This document shows positions 44,749-56,024 of a DNA stretch of 64,000 bases, in pieces. Made by a program: the position numbers and the translations under genes. Each line of letters begins with the position of its first letter. Position 1 is the first letter of the stretch. Source of the DNA: Reinekea sp. G2M2-21 (GTDB lineage: Bacteria > Pseudomonadota > Gammaproteobacteria > Pseudomonadales > Natronospirillaceae); contig NZ_JADPQG010000009.1 of NCBI RefSeq assembly GCF_015687175.1, positions 118,920 through 182,919 on the forward strand, written 5' to 3'. Under the pieces are notes generated by a model that had not been told where the DNA came from, ran no database searches, and worked only from the letters and a program-made list of their open reading frames with translations.

Positions 44749-45011
44749 TGTCCTGAGTCAGAAGTTCGCATGAATTCAGCGTGCCATTCAAGTTCTATAG
44801 CTAGGCGTGTCTCGCAGTTAATGGTTATTCCATTGGCAAGAGACAGAACAACGCTAGAGAGCTTGAATGACGCGCCCAAATGGAGCTCATGGAAAACACG
44901 ATTACAGCGTTGATCTTCTTGAAAAGATCTCGATATTCTCTACAAAGAGCGCCTTGTACTAGCGCTTCCCATGAGCTCTGAAACGATACGAACTTTAGAC
45001 TCAGGACACTA
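44746..45011 (+). mobile_element. MITE-like element, copy 2 (266 bp)
   Basis: Same 14-bp terminal repeats (TAGTGTCCTGAGTC / GACTCAGGACACTA), same length and orientation as copy 1, without gaps between them. In this copy the inverted repeats extend to about 26 bases with a few mismatches (AAGTTCG / CGAACTT). It starts at the stop codon of the preceding gene. Confidence 0.82.
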
Positions 45012-45149
45012 GTGGGGCATGCAAAAAACAAAGAAGCGAATCGCTGCAGCCGTCGTTTAAAAAATGTTCGGCGCAGTACTACGACGCCTTCACTTTTCCG
45101 CTTTGCCCTGGGCGACACAGGACGCCCAATGTGGGCGCCCCCAGATCCG

Positions 45150-46391
45150 TTATGGCAGTGACACCGGCGTGACGCTTTTGTTGTACATATCCAGTCGCAT
45201 ACCATCGAAAGAAGTATTGCTGGAACCAAATGCATAAAAATCGGCACTCTTCGACAGGCGGACCGCATAGCGCGGGCTGCGCTCTCTGGTTTGACCAATC
45301 ACACTACGGTCGCTGCTCAGCGCGAGCGAGATTCCCATGCCGATCATTTCTCTCGGGGAAGTACTGGAAAACACATCGCGGGAAATGGATGCACGACCGC
45401 TTGCAGACGGTTGCGCGCGCGTATTGCTCAGCAGCCCCGTGTGCAGATCGATAAGGTCCTGATCCGTCCCGTGGGTCCAGACCACGTTGTACAGTTCATA
45501 ACTGTTGCTGTTGCCGGTATAGGATTGACTCAGATCGAAACGATGCACACCACCCACTCCGATCACTTCGCCATCTGCTGCGGTGCCATTGGCACCGACA
45601 ATCAACAACGCGGTTTCTTCATCGATGCCCCAGGCGGTATCGATGTTACGATCATAGGCTAATTCAACGATGCGACCCGCGCGTCCACGCGCACTAAAGT
45701 GTGTGTCGATCAGCCCATAGTTAAACAAAGCAAAGCCCGGTTGCGTGTAAGTGAGGTCATCCGGGTCGACTTCTGTGCCCAATTGATAGGCCCCATATCG
45801 CAATGCGTTGTATGACAATCCCCCGGTGATCATGACATCGCCCATGACGGCAGTGCCCGCTGAGGAGCCGGCAATCACGGCATTGCCACTGTTGTATTGT
45901 TGGCGGATTTTGGTCATTGCGGCGGAGTCTTGACCATTGTGGATGAAGCTCTCCAGGTAACGGCTTTGGTCACCACCGCTGAAAAACAAACCGGTCGCGT
46001 TGGCAATCAGGTTCACCACCGCGGGGTCATTCGCGTTGTTAATGGTGGCGGCATCCACAGGGATCCAATAGGCATCGATACCGTAAGATTGAAACAGATC
46101 GACATAATAGTTAGCGTTCATTTTCGAATTGCTCACAGTAGGGTCGTTGCACCCGCCGCTGGTACTGGTGCCGTATTGTTGGCAGTCCAGATCATACGGA
46201 TAAGAGCCGGCGGTAATCACGCCAACGGCACCGGCATTACCGCCGCTGAGGTTGACAAATCGCGAAATGATATCGGCGTTTTCATTCAAAGCACCACCGA
46301 TCAATAAAAGTGTGGGCTCGGCTCCGATGGCCGTACCCAGGCCAATGCTTAAACCGATTCCTGCAATTGTTTTTTTCATAGATAGATTCAT
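45150..46391 (-). CDS. Secreted cyanophycinase-like peptidase (S51 family)
   Basis: 413 residues. ATG 46391 follows AAGAGAG. Signal peptide about 1-23 (KKTIAGIGLSIGLGTAIGA). Peptidase S51 core: LLLIGGALNENADIISRFV, the nucleophile elbow AVIAGSSAGTAVMGD (catalytic Ser), FFSGGDQSRYLESF, and the acid/His part LIDTHFSARGRAGRIVELA with GIDEETALLIV. Cyanophycinases release beta-Asp-Arg dipeptides from cyanophycin; extracellular versions let bacteria feed on the polymer. About 80 residues at the C-terminus are additional. Substrate inferred from family. Confidence 0.82.
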   Translation of the reverse strand: MNLSMKKTIAGIGLSIGLGTAIGAEPTLLLIGGALNENADIISRFVNLSGGNAGAVGVITAGSYPYDLDCQQYGTSTSGGCNDPTVSNSKMNANYYVDLFQSYGIDAYWIPVDAATINNANDPAVVNLIANATGLFFSGGDQSRYLESFIHNGQDSAAMTKIRQQYNSGNAVIAGSSAGTAVMGDVMITGGLSYNALRYGAYQLGTEVDPDDLTYTQPGFALFNYGLIDTHFSARGRAGRIVELAYDRNIDTAWGIDEETALLIVGANGTAADGEVIGVGGVHRFDLSQSYTGNSNSYELYNVVWTHGTDQDLIDLHTGLLSNTRAQPSASGRASISRDVFSSTSPREMIGMGISLALSSDRSVIGQTRERSPRYAVRLSKSADFYAFGSSNTSFDGMRLDMYNKSVTPVSLP

Positions 46392-47089
46392 AGTGTTCTC
46401 TCTTACCTGTTGCCAGTATTGGCACTTTTTTTCTTATCAGCGCGATCCAGCCAACGCTGTTTTTTTGTTAGCGCACAGGCACTACCTATTCACCAAAAAA
46501 ATAGTTTGGAGAATATAAAAGCTGTGCGCAGACTTTGAGTTTGGTCAGACTGAAAGAGAATTCATTTCGCGTTTAAACGTCGAACGCAAAACAGGCATTC
46601 AATGTCAGCGGGACCAAAAGTAACAGAAGATCGAAACCGAAGTTTCGCTAAGGGAAGGCTATTCGTCGAACCACTCGCTGAGCGTGTGGCCCTCATCGAG
46701 ATGATGATGTGACTCGTGTTGTTTACGTTTCATGTCGTAACAGTTGCACTCGTAAGGAAATTCATTGCTACTAAAAGTGACTTATTGGTGCAAAAAATTT
46801 CATTCAAAGGTTAATTTTGTTCTGAGATAAAAACAAAGCAGAATCTGTTCCAGGTTTCATTGCTTACTGTTGATCAGTCATTTCCAATGCAGGCGGTTCA
46901 GCCTATTCAGTGATCGCCGATGATCTGTTCTGCATGGTGTAATGGTTGAATACATCACAACGCTTGTGGTGACGGGTTACGAAGGATGATGAAATCATGA
47001 GACAAGGAGTGTTAATATCGCCAAATTGATTTGAACGCTTTACGTCAACGCAGTAATAACATAAAAACTATAAGGCTAATTGGACTCAT
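46392..47089. other. Intergenic region before padR
   Basis: About 700 bases with no supported gene. It probably holds the divergent promoters of the cyanophycinase gene and padR; I could not single out -35/-10 elements with confidence. Confidence 0.5.
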
Positions 47090-47662
47090 ATGAATCGCTA
47101 CGACTTGATCATCTTAGGTTTGCTCGAAAAAAATCCGCAGCATGGCTACGACATTAAAATGTTTATTGAGGAACATGAGCTGAATAAATGGGCGAACATT
47201 AATGTCAGTTCCATTTACAACCGATTAGGTTGGCTAAGTAAGTACGACTTTATTCGGGGTAATGAAGAGCAAGTCGGTAACCGTCCGATCCGCAATAATT
47301 TCACGATCACCGACAAGGGGCGCGAGTTATTGCATCAGGAAATTCGTGATTTTCTGAGTGGATTTAATGATGACCCGCGAACGTTGGGATTGTCGTTTTT
47401 GCACGCACTGCCGCGGGAAATGGCGCTAGAAACGCTGGCCGCTCACATTGAATACCTGGAAAAGGAAGTGTCCCGTCAACGAAGGATCATTCGCGAAAAG
47501 AGGAAAACGCACCCTATGTTGCATGATCTTTCACCTATTTTATCCAATATGTCTCTGGACCACATTAAAGTTGAACTGAAATATATGAAGGCGGTATACG
47601 AGGTGTTGGAGAACAGTGACAGCGCCCAACAACTTTTGGATATCTTCGATATTAATAACTGA
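47090..47662 (+). CDS. PadR-family transcriptional regulator
   Basis: 190 residues. The N-terminal winged helix begins YDLIILGLLEKNPQHGYDIK, with NINVSSIYNRLGWLSKYDFI as recognition helix and RNNFTITDKGRELLHQEI as the wing. The C-terminal part (about 95-185) is the helical dimerisation arm (HIEYLEKEVSRQRRIIREK). PadR proteins repress and release with small ligands. The GH9/GH16 pair follows on the same strand; a palindrome in the gap supports control of that pair. Confidence 0.88.
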   Translation: MNRYDLIILGLLEKNPQHGYDIKMFIEEHELNKWANINVSSIYNRLGWLSKYDFIRGNEEQVGNRPIRNNFTITDKGRELLHQEIRDFLSGFNDDPRTLGLSFLHALPREMALETLAAHIEYLEKEVSRQRRIIREKRKTHPMLHDLSPILSNMSLDHIKVELKYMKAVYEVLENSDSAQQLLDIFDINN

Positions 47663-47877
47663 TTATCTGCGTGTCATAGTGGCTTTTCTGACAGGGGCGC
47701 TTGACCCCTGCTATACCCCTCGCTATCCATTATCAAATAAACCCGTTTTTCTGCGCTCAGTGAAGCAGGGACCAACGAGTTTCGTGTGTCCTGACAACCG
47801 GCTTGTGATGCAGTTCAAAAAATTCAGCTTTGCTTATTTATTGTTCACTCCTTAATCGGTATTTTAGTCTAGTTTAG

Positions 47878-47900
47878 AATATTAGGTCGACCTTAATATT
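47878..47900. promoter_or_regulatory. Near-perfect 23-bp palindrome, candidate PadR operator
   Basis: Arms AATATTAGG and CCTTAATATT surround a TCGA centre, with one base out of symmetry. A third AATATT box follows about 20 bases later. It lies between padR and the GH9 gene, about 130 bases before its start, in a long AT-rich leader. Confidence 0.55.
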
Positions 47901-48018
47901 GGTTTTGGCGATCGAATATTTTAAAAAGGTAATTTAGCACTAATAAAAATAACCGGCTGAATACCGCTCAGTTGTCTCCATCTGCGATGTTAATAAACCA
48001 TAAAAACTACGCCATTAG

Positions 48019-50856
<2,838 letters not shown>

Positions 50857-50925
50857 TTTTTATTGCGGGCAGTGTTGTGTTGTCGCTGCTCGTTTCTTCC
50901 CAACGTAAAGCAACAAGGTAAAACA

Positions 50926-52602
50926 ATGAAAATAAAAACAACAAAGAAACCAGGACTGAGTCTGGTTCTTGTCGGTGTTCTCACCGCAGGACTGGCCGGT
51001 GCGCAAACGTTTCAGGCTGAGGACTACAGCAACTATTTTGATACCACGGCCGGTAATACAGGCGGTGCCTATCGAAACGACAATGTGGATATTGAAGCGA
51101 CCAGCGACGTAGGTGGTGGTTACAATGTCGGTTGGATCGATACATCAGAGTGGTTGTCGTATACGGGGCTGAATATTGCTCAAAGTGGTACCTACAAAGT
51201 CAGTCTTCGTGTCGCCAGTAGTGCCGGTGCACAATTGAGTGTTGACCTGAATGGCGGCGAACAAGTACTTGGCAGTTTCAATGTGCCCGCGACCGGGGGC
51301 TGGCAACAATGGCAAACGCTGGAGCAAACCGTTGAACTGAATGCCGGTGTATACGACCTGGGTGTCTATGCGGTGACCGGCGGAGTAAATATAAACTGGC
51401 TGAGCGTAGAACCTGTTTCAACCGGGGGATCTGCTGTCAAACTGGAAGCCGAAGACTATATCGACTTTGAAGACACCACTGCAGCGAACTTGGGTGGCGC
51501 GTATCGTTCAGACGCGGTCGATATTGAAGCCACTACCGACACCAACGGCGGTTACAACGTCGGTTGGTGGGAAGCCGGTGAATGGTTGGCGTACCCTGCT
51601 ACGTCATTGGCGGCGGGTCAGTACACTATTAAATTGCGCGTCGCCAGCCCTGCGGGTGCGACCGTCAGTGTCGACTTCAACGCAGGTTCACTGCCCGTAG
51701 GCCCCGTCACTATTCCCGCCACCGGAGGCTGGCAGAATTGGCAAACCGTGGAAATTACGACCAACCTGGCGGCAGGTGATTACGCCCTGGGTGTGTTTGC
51801 ACAGACCGGTGGTTTTAACCTGAACTGGATTGAAATTGAATCCACGGGTGTTCAGCCACCGCCGCCACCACCGACCGTCACCTGGAGTGACGAATTCGAC
51901 ACGTTAAACACCTCCGTTTGGAACATTGAAAGCGGCGGCCACGGTTTTGGTAATAACGAACTGCAATGGTATTCCAACGGTCAGAACCTGAGCATTCAGT
52001 ACGATGCGCAAGCGCAAAGTAATGTCTTGGTGATTGAAGCACGCAAAGAAGAAGGCGGCCCATGTTGGCACGGTGGTAACTGCGGTTATACCTCAGGAAA
52101 AATCACCACACGATTTAATAAAAGTTTCAAATATGGGCGGATGGAAGCTCGTATGAAATTGCCACGTGTGCAAGGCATCTGGCCAGCGTTCTGGATGTTA
52201 GGTGATAACTTCAATACCCAGGGATGGCCACAGGGTGGTGAGATTGACATCATGGAGCATGTCAACACCAACAATATCACCTCTGGCGCGTTACACGGTC
52301 CTGGCTACTCAGGTAATACACCCATTACCGGCCATCTGGACCACGCTGCAAGTATCGATCAGGACTACCATGTCTACGCGGTAGAATGGGATGCCAATGG
52401 TATACGTTGGTTTGTCGATAATCTCAACTTCTACAGCGTCACCAAAGCTCAGGTTCAACAGTATGGTGAATATGTTTACGATCAGCCGTTCTGGTTCTTG
52501 TTGAATCTCGCGGTCGGCGGTAACTGGCCTGGCGATCCGGATCACGCTAACTTTGGTCCAACACGCATGTATGTCGATTACGTTCGGGTGTATCAAAACT
52601 AA
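50926..52602 (+). CDS. Secreted GH16 beta-glucanase (laminarinase-like) with two CBM6 modules
   Basis: 558 residues from ATG 50926, behind AAGG; the frame extends to 50863 without a start site. Signal peptide about 1-26. Two CBM6 modules in tandem (about 27-160 and 165-300), each with QAEDYSNYFDTT / EAEDYIDFEDTT openings and GYNVGW motifs. A proline linker (QPPPPPPTV) precedes the GH16 domain, about 310-558, with the catalytic motif GEIDIMEHVN (nucleophile and acid/base Glu) and IWPAFWMLGDN. Hydrolyses beta-1,3(-1,4)-glucan, probably laminarin-type. 69 bases after the GH9 gene, so likely one transcript ending at 52641. Confidence 0.93.
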   Translation: MKIKTTKKPGLSLVLVGVLTAGLAGAQTFQAEDYSNYFDTTAGNTGGAYRNDNVDIEATSDVGGGYNVGWIDTSEWLSYTGLNIAQSGTYKVSLRVASSAGAQLSVDLNGGEQVLGSFNVPATGGWQQWQTLEQTVELNAGVYDLGVYAVTGGVNINWLSVEPVSTGGSAVKLEAEDYIDFEDTTAANLGGAYRSDAVDIEATTDTNGGYNVGWWEAGEWLAYPATSLAAGQYTIKLRVASPAGATVSVDFNAGSLPVGPVTIPATGGWQNWQTVEITTNLAAGDYALGVFAQTGGFNLNWIEIESTGVQPPPPPPTVTWSDEFDTLNTSVWNIESGGHGFGNNELQWYSNGQNLSIQYDAQAQSNVLVIEARKEEGGPCWHGGNCGYTSGKITTRFNKSFKYGRMEARMKLPRVQGIWPAFWMLGDNFNTQGWPQGGEIDIMEHVNTNNITSGALHGPGYSGNTPITGHLDHAASIDQDYHVYAVEWDANGIRWFVDNLNFYSVTKAQVQQYGEYVYDQPFWFLLNLAVGGNWPGDPDHANFGPTRMYVDYVRVYQN

Positions 52603-52616
52603 TATGACATGATTTG

Positions 52617-52641
52617 AAAGGGAGCAACGGCTCCCTTTTTT
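52617..52641 (+). terminator. Rho-independent terminator after GH16
   Basis: AAAGGGAGC-AACG-GCTCCCTTT hairpin followed by a T run, 15 bases past the stop codon. Confidence 0.9.
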
Positions 52642-52886
52642 TATGGGCGAACATGAAAGGATCGTTTTTATGTCGATGATTTCATTGTCTAGTTTTTGGA
52701 AATGAATCGGGAATGTGTTGGTGCAATTTTAATGATTGGTTATTGAATTATTTCAGGTGCTCTTTCTAAGGAGCGGTCTGAATGTCATATGTTGAAGTTT
52801 GGTCTTGCCAGAAGATTAAAACGTAAGTGGTTAAGGGCTAGTCCGCTCTCGCGATTCCGGTTTTACTGCCAGACGAATAAAGTTCA

Positions 52887-52914
52887 TGGAGGATTTTCCC
52901 CCAAGGGGCGATCC
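52887..52914. repeat. Direct repeat copy A
   Basis: TGGAGGATTTTCCCCCAAGG onward through GATCC; matches copy B at 53043 with a short length difference. Confidence 0.55.
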
Positions 52915-53042
52915 GAATGGTACTTACTTAAGCTTGTTCAATGGAATTTGCATCAATGTGTGACTTGGTTTCGCTGAGTTTTTTACTTCAAGTATTAAAT
53001 CTGTTTCGAAGACCATGGTTCCGTGTTAACCAAAAGATTTCT

Positions 53043-53072
53043 TGGAGGATTTTTCTTTCCAAGGGGAGATCC
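53043..53072. repeat. Direct repeat copy B
   Basis: TGGAGGATTTTTCTTTCCAA onward through GATCC, 156 bases after copy A. Confidence 0.55.
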
Positions 53073-53103
53073 CCTTGATCCGGCCTTCACCAGAGGTGAA
53101 GTC

Positions 53104-53154
53104 GTTAAAATCGAATCGAAGCCCATTGGGGCTTCGCTTTTAATCGATTTTAAC
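53104..53154. repeat. Long imperfect hairpin
   Basis: Outer arms GTTAAAATCGA and TCGATTTTAAC pair perfectly, and inner arms CGAAGCCC and GGGCTTCG close a short loop. No T run on either side, so it is not a simple terminator. Confidence 0.65.
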
Positions 53155-53750
53155 CCCCCTTCTGTCGCCCGCTTTGGTGCTCTTCCTTAATTGTCACTTT
53201 CTTCGAACGGTCGCTTGAGCGTGCGTCCCTGCACGCGCGGCGCTTACAAGGGCATCCATGCCCTTGAACCCGTTGCGACGTGCCAATTAAGTCAGCCAAA
53301 ACAGATGCGACGGAGTGGTTATATACGCCAACGTCGGCAATGGCTTTCGATTGTTTAGTTTGTACTATTTGTGACACAGAATTATAGATAACCATGTCTG
53401 TCAAGAACGACCTGTCGAAGAAGACATTGACGAGAGTGAATGTTTGTTTTTTGAGGTGGCTTTGGTTGTTAAGGGCTAATTCCGAATCGTCGGACTGGTG
53501 CGGCCCGTATCGGTGAAAGATTCACATTGAAACCGAGTCACTGAATGGTGCATGTGCCGAAGAGATAAGCGCAAGCGCTTAGTTAGTGCGACTCGGGACA
53601 GTGCCTTTGAATTCGTTGCGATGTATCTGTCATTGCAGCCAAAGCAGAAACAATGAAGTCACGAGTGACTCCTGTTGAAACGTATACTCTCCATTGCTTA
53701 CTGCTTTAACATTTCCAACTGAACTGAAAAAGTTCAACGACTAAAAGACA

Positions 53751-55508
53751 TCAAATAACCTTCGCAAAAGCCTCCATGGCGTTGTCGACTATCGCGAAGG
53801 AATCACGCCAGAAATCGGCATCACGAATGTCACGCTGTAAGTGTTTTTCGACGCACTGTTCGGCGGTCATCCGGCCGGTATCCTGCAGCAGCGCTCGGTA
53901 TGCGAGCCGGAAGTTTTCGCCTTGTTTGTCTTTTTGTGCATACACGCCCAGCGCAAACAGATAACCGAACAGGTACGGATAATTATAAAAACCAATTTCG
54001 GCGATGGAGAAATGCAGTTTACTGGCCCAAAACATATCGTCATATTCTGAGACGCTGTCTTCATACCAGGCTGCCCATGCGTCGGACATTAAAGAACGCG
54101 CTTTGTTGGCCGATACTTTGCCGTTTTTACGTGCTTCGACAAAGTTCTTTTCAAACTCAAAGCGAGCCGGAATGTTGATAAGCAAGGCCGCGGCAGACTC
54201 GGCTTCTTGCCACAGAATATCGCGTTTCAATTGGTCTGTACCGGCCCGCTGTAACAACGCTTGCCGCACTAGTGTTTCTGCGAAAATGCTGGCGGTTTCG
54301 GCCAGGGTCATCGGGTATTGTTTGGCGCTGAAGGGAATATCGCGCATGACCCAGGCGTGCCACGCGTGTCCTAATTCGTGAGCTAACGTCAGTACGTTGC
54401 CCATACTGCCGTCGTAGGTCATGAATACTCGCGGTTCACCTGCGGCAAAAAACTCTGTGCAAAAGGCACCGGTGGCTCGGTTCGGTGTGGGTTTGGCATC
54501 AATCCAGCCATGCTCGTGCATGCGTTGTACAAAGTTGGCCATGTCCGGGTCGAATTCTGCGAACGCCCCTTTAATGATGTCGAGCGCTTCTTCGTAAGGA
54601 ATCGGTTCTGCCTCTGATGTACCATCGGACTTTGGGGGCGCCATTAAATCCCAGGGTTTGCCATCGGCAATGCCGTTCCATTGTTGCATGAGACGAATGG
54701 CTTTCTGACCCACCGATTTTTGTTCATCGGCGGTGTTCATTAACGCGTGCAAGGTGTCACGGGTAATGTGACTTTGATGACAGGCAACGTCCAGATAATG
54801 CAATTCCTGTTTGCCAGACCGACGTTGAAATTCATTCAGGCGCCAACCGTTAATGGCGTTGAGTCCGGCTACCACAGAGTCCTGATTTTCCGCCCAGGCG
54901 CTGCGAATACCGTTGAACGCAGCTTCTCTTAAGGTCCGGTCCGCAGACATGGTCATGTTGAACGCACTCGCTAGCCCAACGGTTTCACCATTAATGTCGC
55001 AGCGCAAAGTTCCGGCGAGTTTCGAATATTGCTCACCCCAAGCGTGCAAACCGTCAACGGCCATTTTTTGCAGCAGCGTTTCTTCGGCAACCGATAAACG
55101 ATGAACTGCCATGGCACGTTTGTGTTGCAGTTTGAAATGGAAAGGCGCGAGCGCTTCTGATTGCACTAAGGCGTTGAAGTCGACATCGGTCAGTTGCATT
55201 AAATGATCGTAAAGTGGCTCAGCAATCTGCTCCAATTCAGCAATGGCTTGATTCGCTTTGGCCTCTAATTGTTCGGCCTGTTCATTGGCGGAATCCACCA
55301 CGCGGATTAACGCCGCAAATGTGGCAATGTCCATCAGCGTAATCAGATCACCGTCATAGGCATTCAGCCATTGCGCCATGTCGTCCGCGCTGGTCAGCTG
55401 ATTGACTTGGCGCTTCAGAGTCTCTTCATTGGCTTGAACACGTCTGAAATCGTTTTCGATTTTGGGGTCATTTAGACCACTGTAAATATTATTGTTATCA
55501 AATTGCAT
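53751..55508 (-). CDS. M3-family oligoendopeptidase (PepF-like)
   Basis: 585 residues. Cytoplasmic zinc peptidase that cuts short peptides. Active site LAHELGHAWHAWVMRDIPFS with HExGH, and the third ligand Glu in YPMTLAETASIFAETL. GYLFALGVYAQKDKQGENF and LLQDTGRMTAEQC near the C-terminus match the PepF_3 type. Starts just upstream of a 500-base gap and reads away from gltB. No signal peptide. Confidence 0.9.
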   Translation of the reverse strand: MQFDNNNIYSGLNDPKIENDFRRVQANEETLKRQVNQLTSADDMAQWLNAYDGDLITLMDIATFAALIRVVDSANEQAEQLEAKANQAIAELEQIAEPLYDHLMQLTDVDFNALVQSEALAPFHFKLQHKRAMAVHRLSVAEETLLQKMAVDGLHAWGEQYSKLAGTLRCDINGETVGLASAFNMTMSADRTLREAAFNGIRSAWAENQDSVVAGLNAINGWRLNEFQRRSGKQELHYLDVACHQSHITRDTLHALMNTADEQKSVGQKAIRLMQQWNGIADGKPWDLMAPPKSDGTSEAEPIPYEEALDIIKGAFAEFDPDMANFVQRMHEHGWIDAKPTPNRATGAFCTEFFAAGEPRVFMTYDGSMGNVLTLAHELGHAWHAWVMRDIPFSAKQYPMTLAETASIFAETLVRQALLQRAGTDQLKRDILWQEAESAAALLINIPARFEFEKNFVEARKNGKVSANKARSLMSDAWAAWYEDSVSEYDDMFWASKLHFSIAEIGFYNYPYLFGYLFALGVYAQKDKQGENFRLAYRALLQDTGRMTAEQCVEKHLQRDIRDADFWRDSFAIVDNAMEAFAKVI

Positions 55509-56024
55509 GGTATTTGGGCTCTTCGAATTCGGGATTTTGCCTATTTTGTGCCTTAAATGCCCTTACTGCAAAAAATGAAAGGAAGTCTCGCAGAAAAATC
55601 ACCTTTGTCTGGGCAAATTGCGCTACGGCTTTTGGCATGAGTTTCTCAGCTAACCTGGGTGATTGGTTGTCTTCGTCAAAGCCTTTAATTATCTGGCTTT
55701 GCTCGTGGGTATGTTTATTAATGTGACTCGGTGGTCAGGAAAATAAGTGCGGTTTTAAGTAAAAATACCGGTGTTTTTGCTGATCTGTGTGCCGGTTCAC
55801 AACATTCTTGCATTGCCTCCGGCATCTGAATCATTACTATGCCAGTTTCGAGAATTTACATCGCATTTTCATCGATGCGACACATTGGTCGGGAATGATC
55901 AGAAAACAAGCGTTCCGATCTCTCCACGACCTGTAGGTACCCCGGACTCGTAGCTGTTAAGTTCCGCACTTCATAACGATGTGAAGTGGTTCGGCGTATG
56001 AACGTAATGAATTGGAAGAATCAC
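55509..56024. other. Intergenic region upstream of gltB
   Basis: Divergent promoter region for the oligoendopeptidase gene (-) and gltB (+). No further gene; a 70-codon frame from 55514 has no ribosome site. Confidence 0.5.

Larger units (their letters stand above)
52642..53750. other. Repeat-rich intergenic region
   Basis: About 1.1 kb with no convincing gene. It contains a two-copy direct repeat (52887-52914 and 53043-53072), a long hairpin (53104-53154) and a low-complexity frame 53404-53150 on the minus strand (KRRACRDARSSDRSKKVTIK near its end) that probably derives from a dispersed repeat. Confidence 0.55.

Noticed and set aside
46655..46732. 24-codon minus-strand frame (MKRKQHESHHHLDEGHTLSE...)
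   Set aside because: Protein-like and His-rich, but no ribosome site, very short and no neighbour link; not enough to call a gene.
53150..53404. 84-codon minus-strand frame ending RSSDRSKKVTIKEEHQ...
   Set aside because: Repeat-derived and overlaps the hairpin; start region not protein-like.
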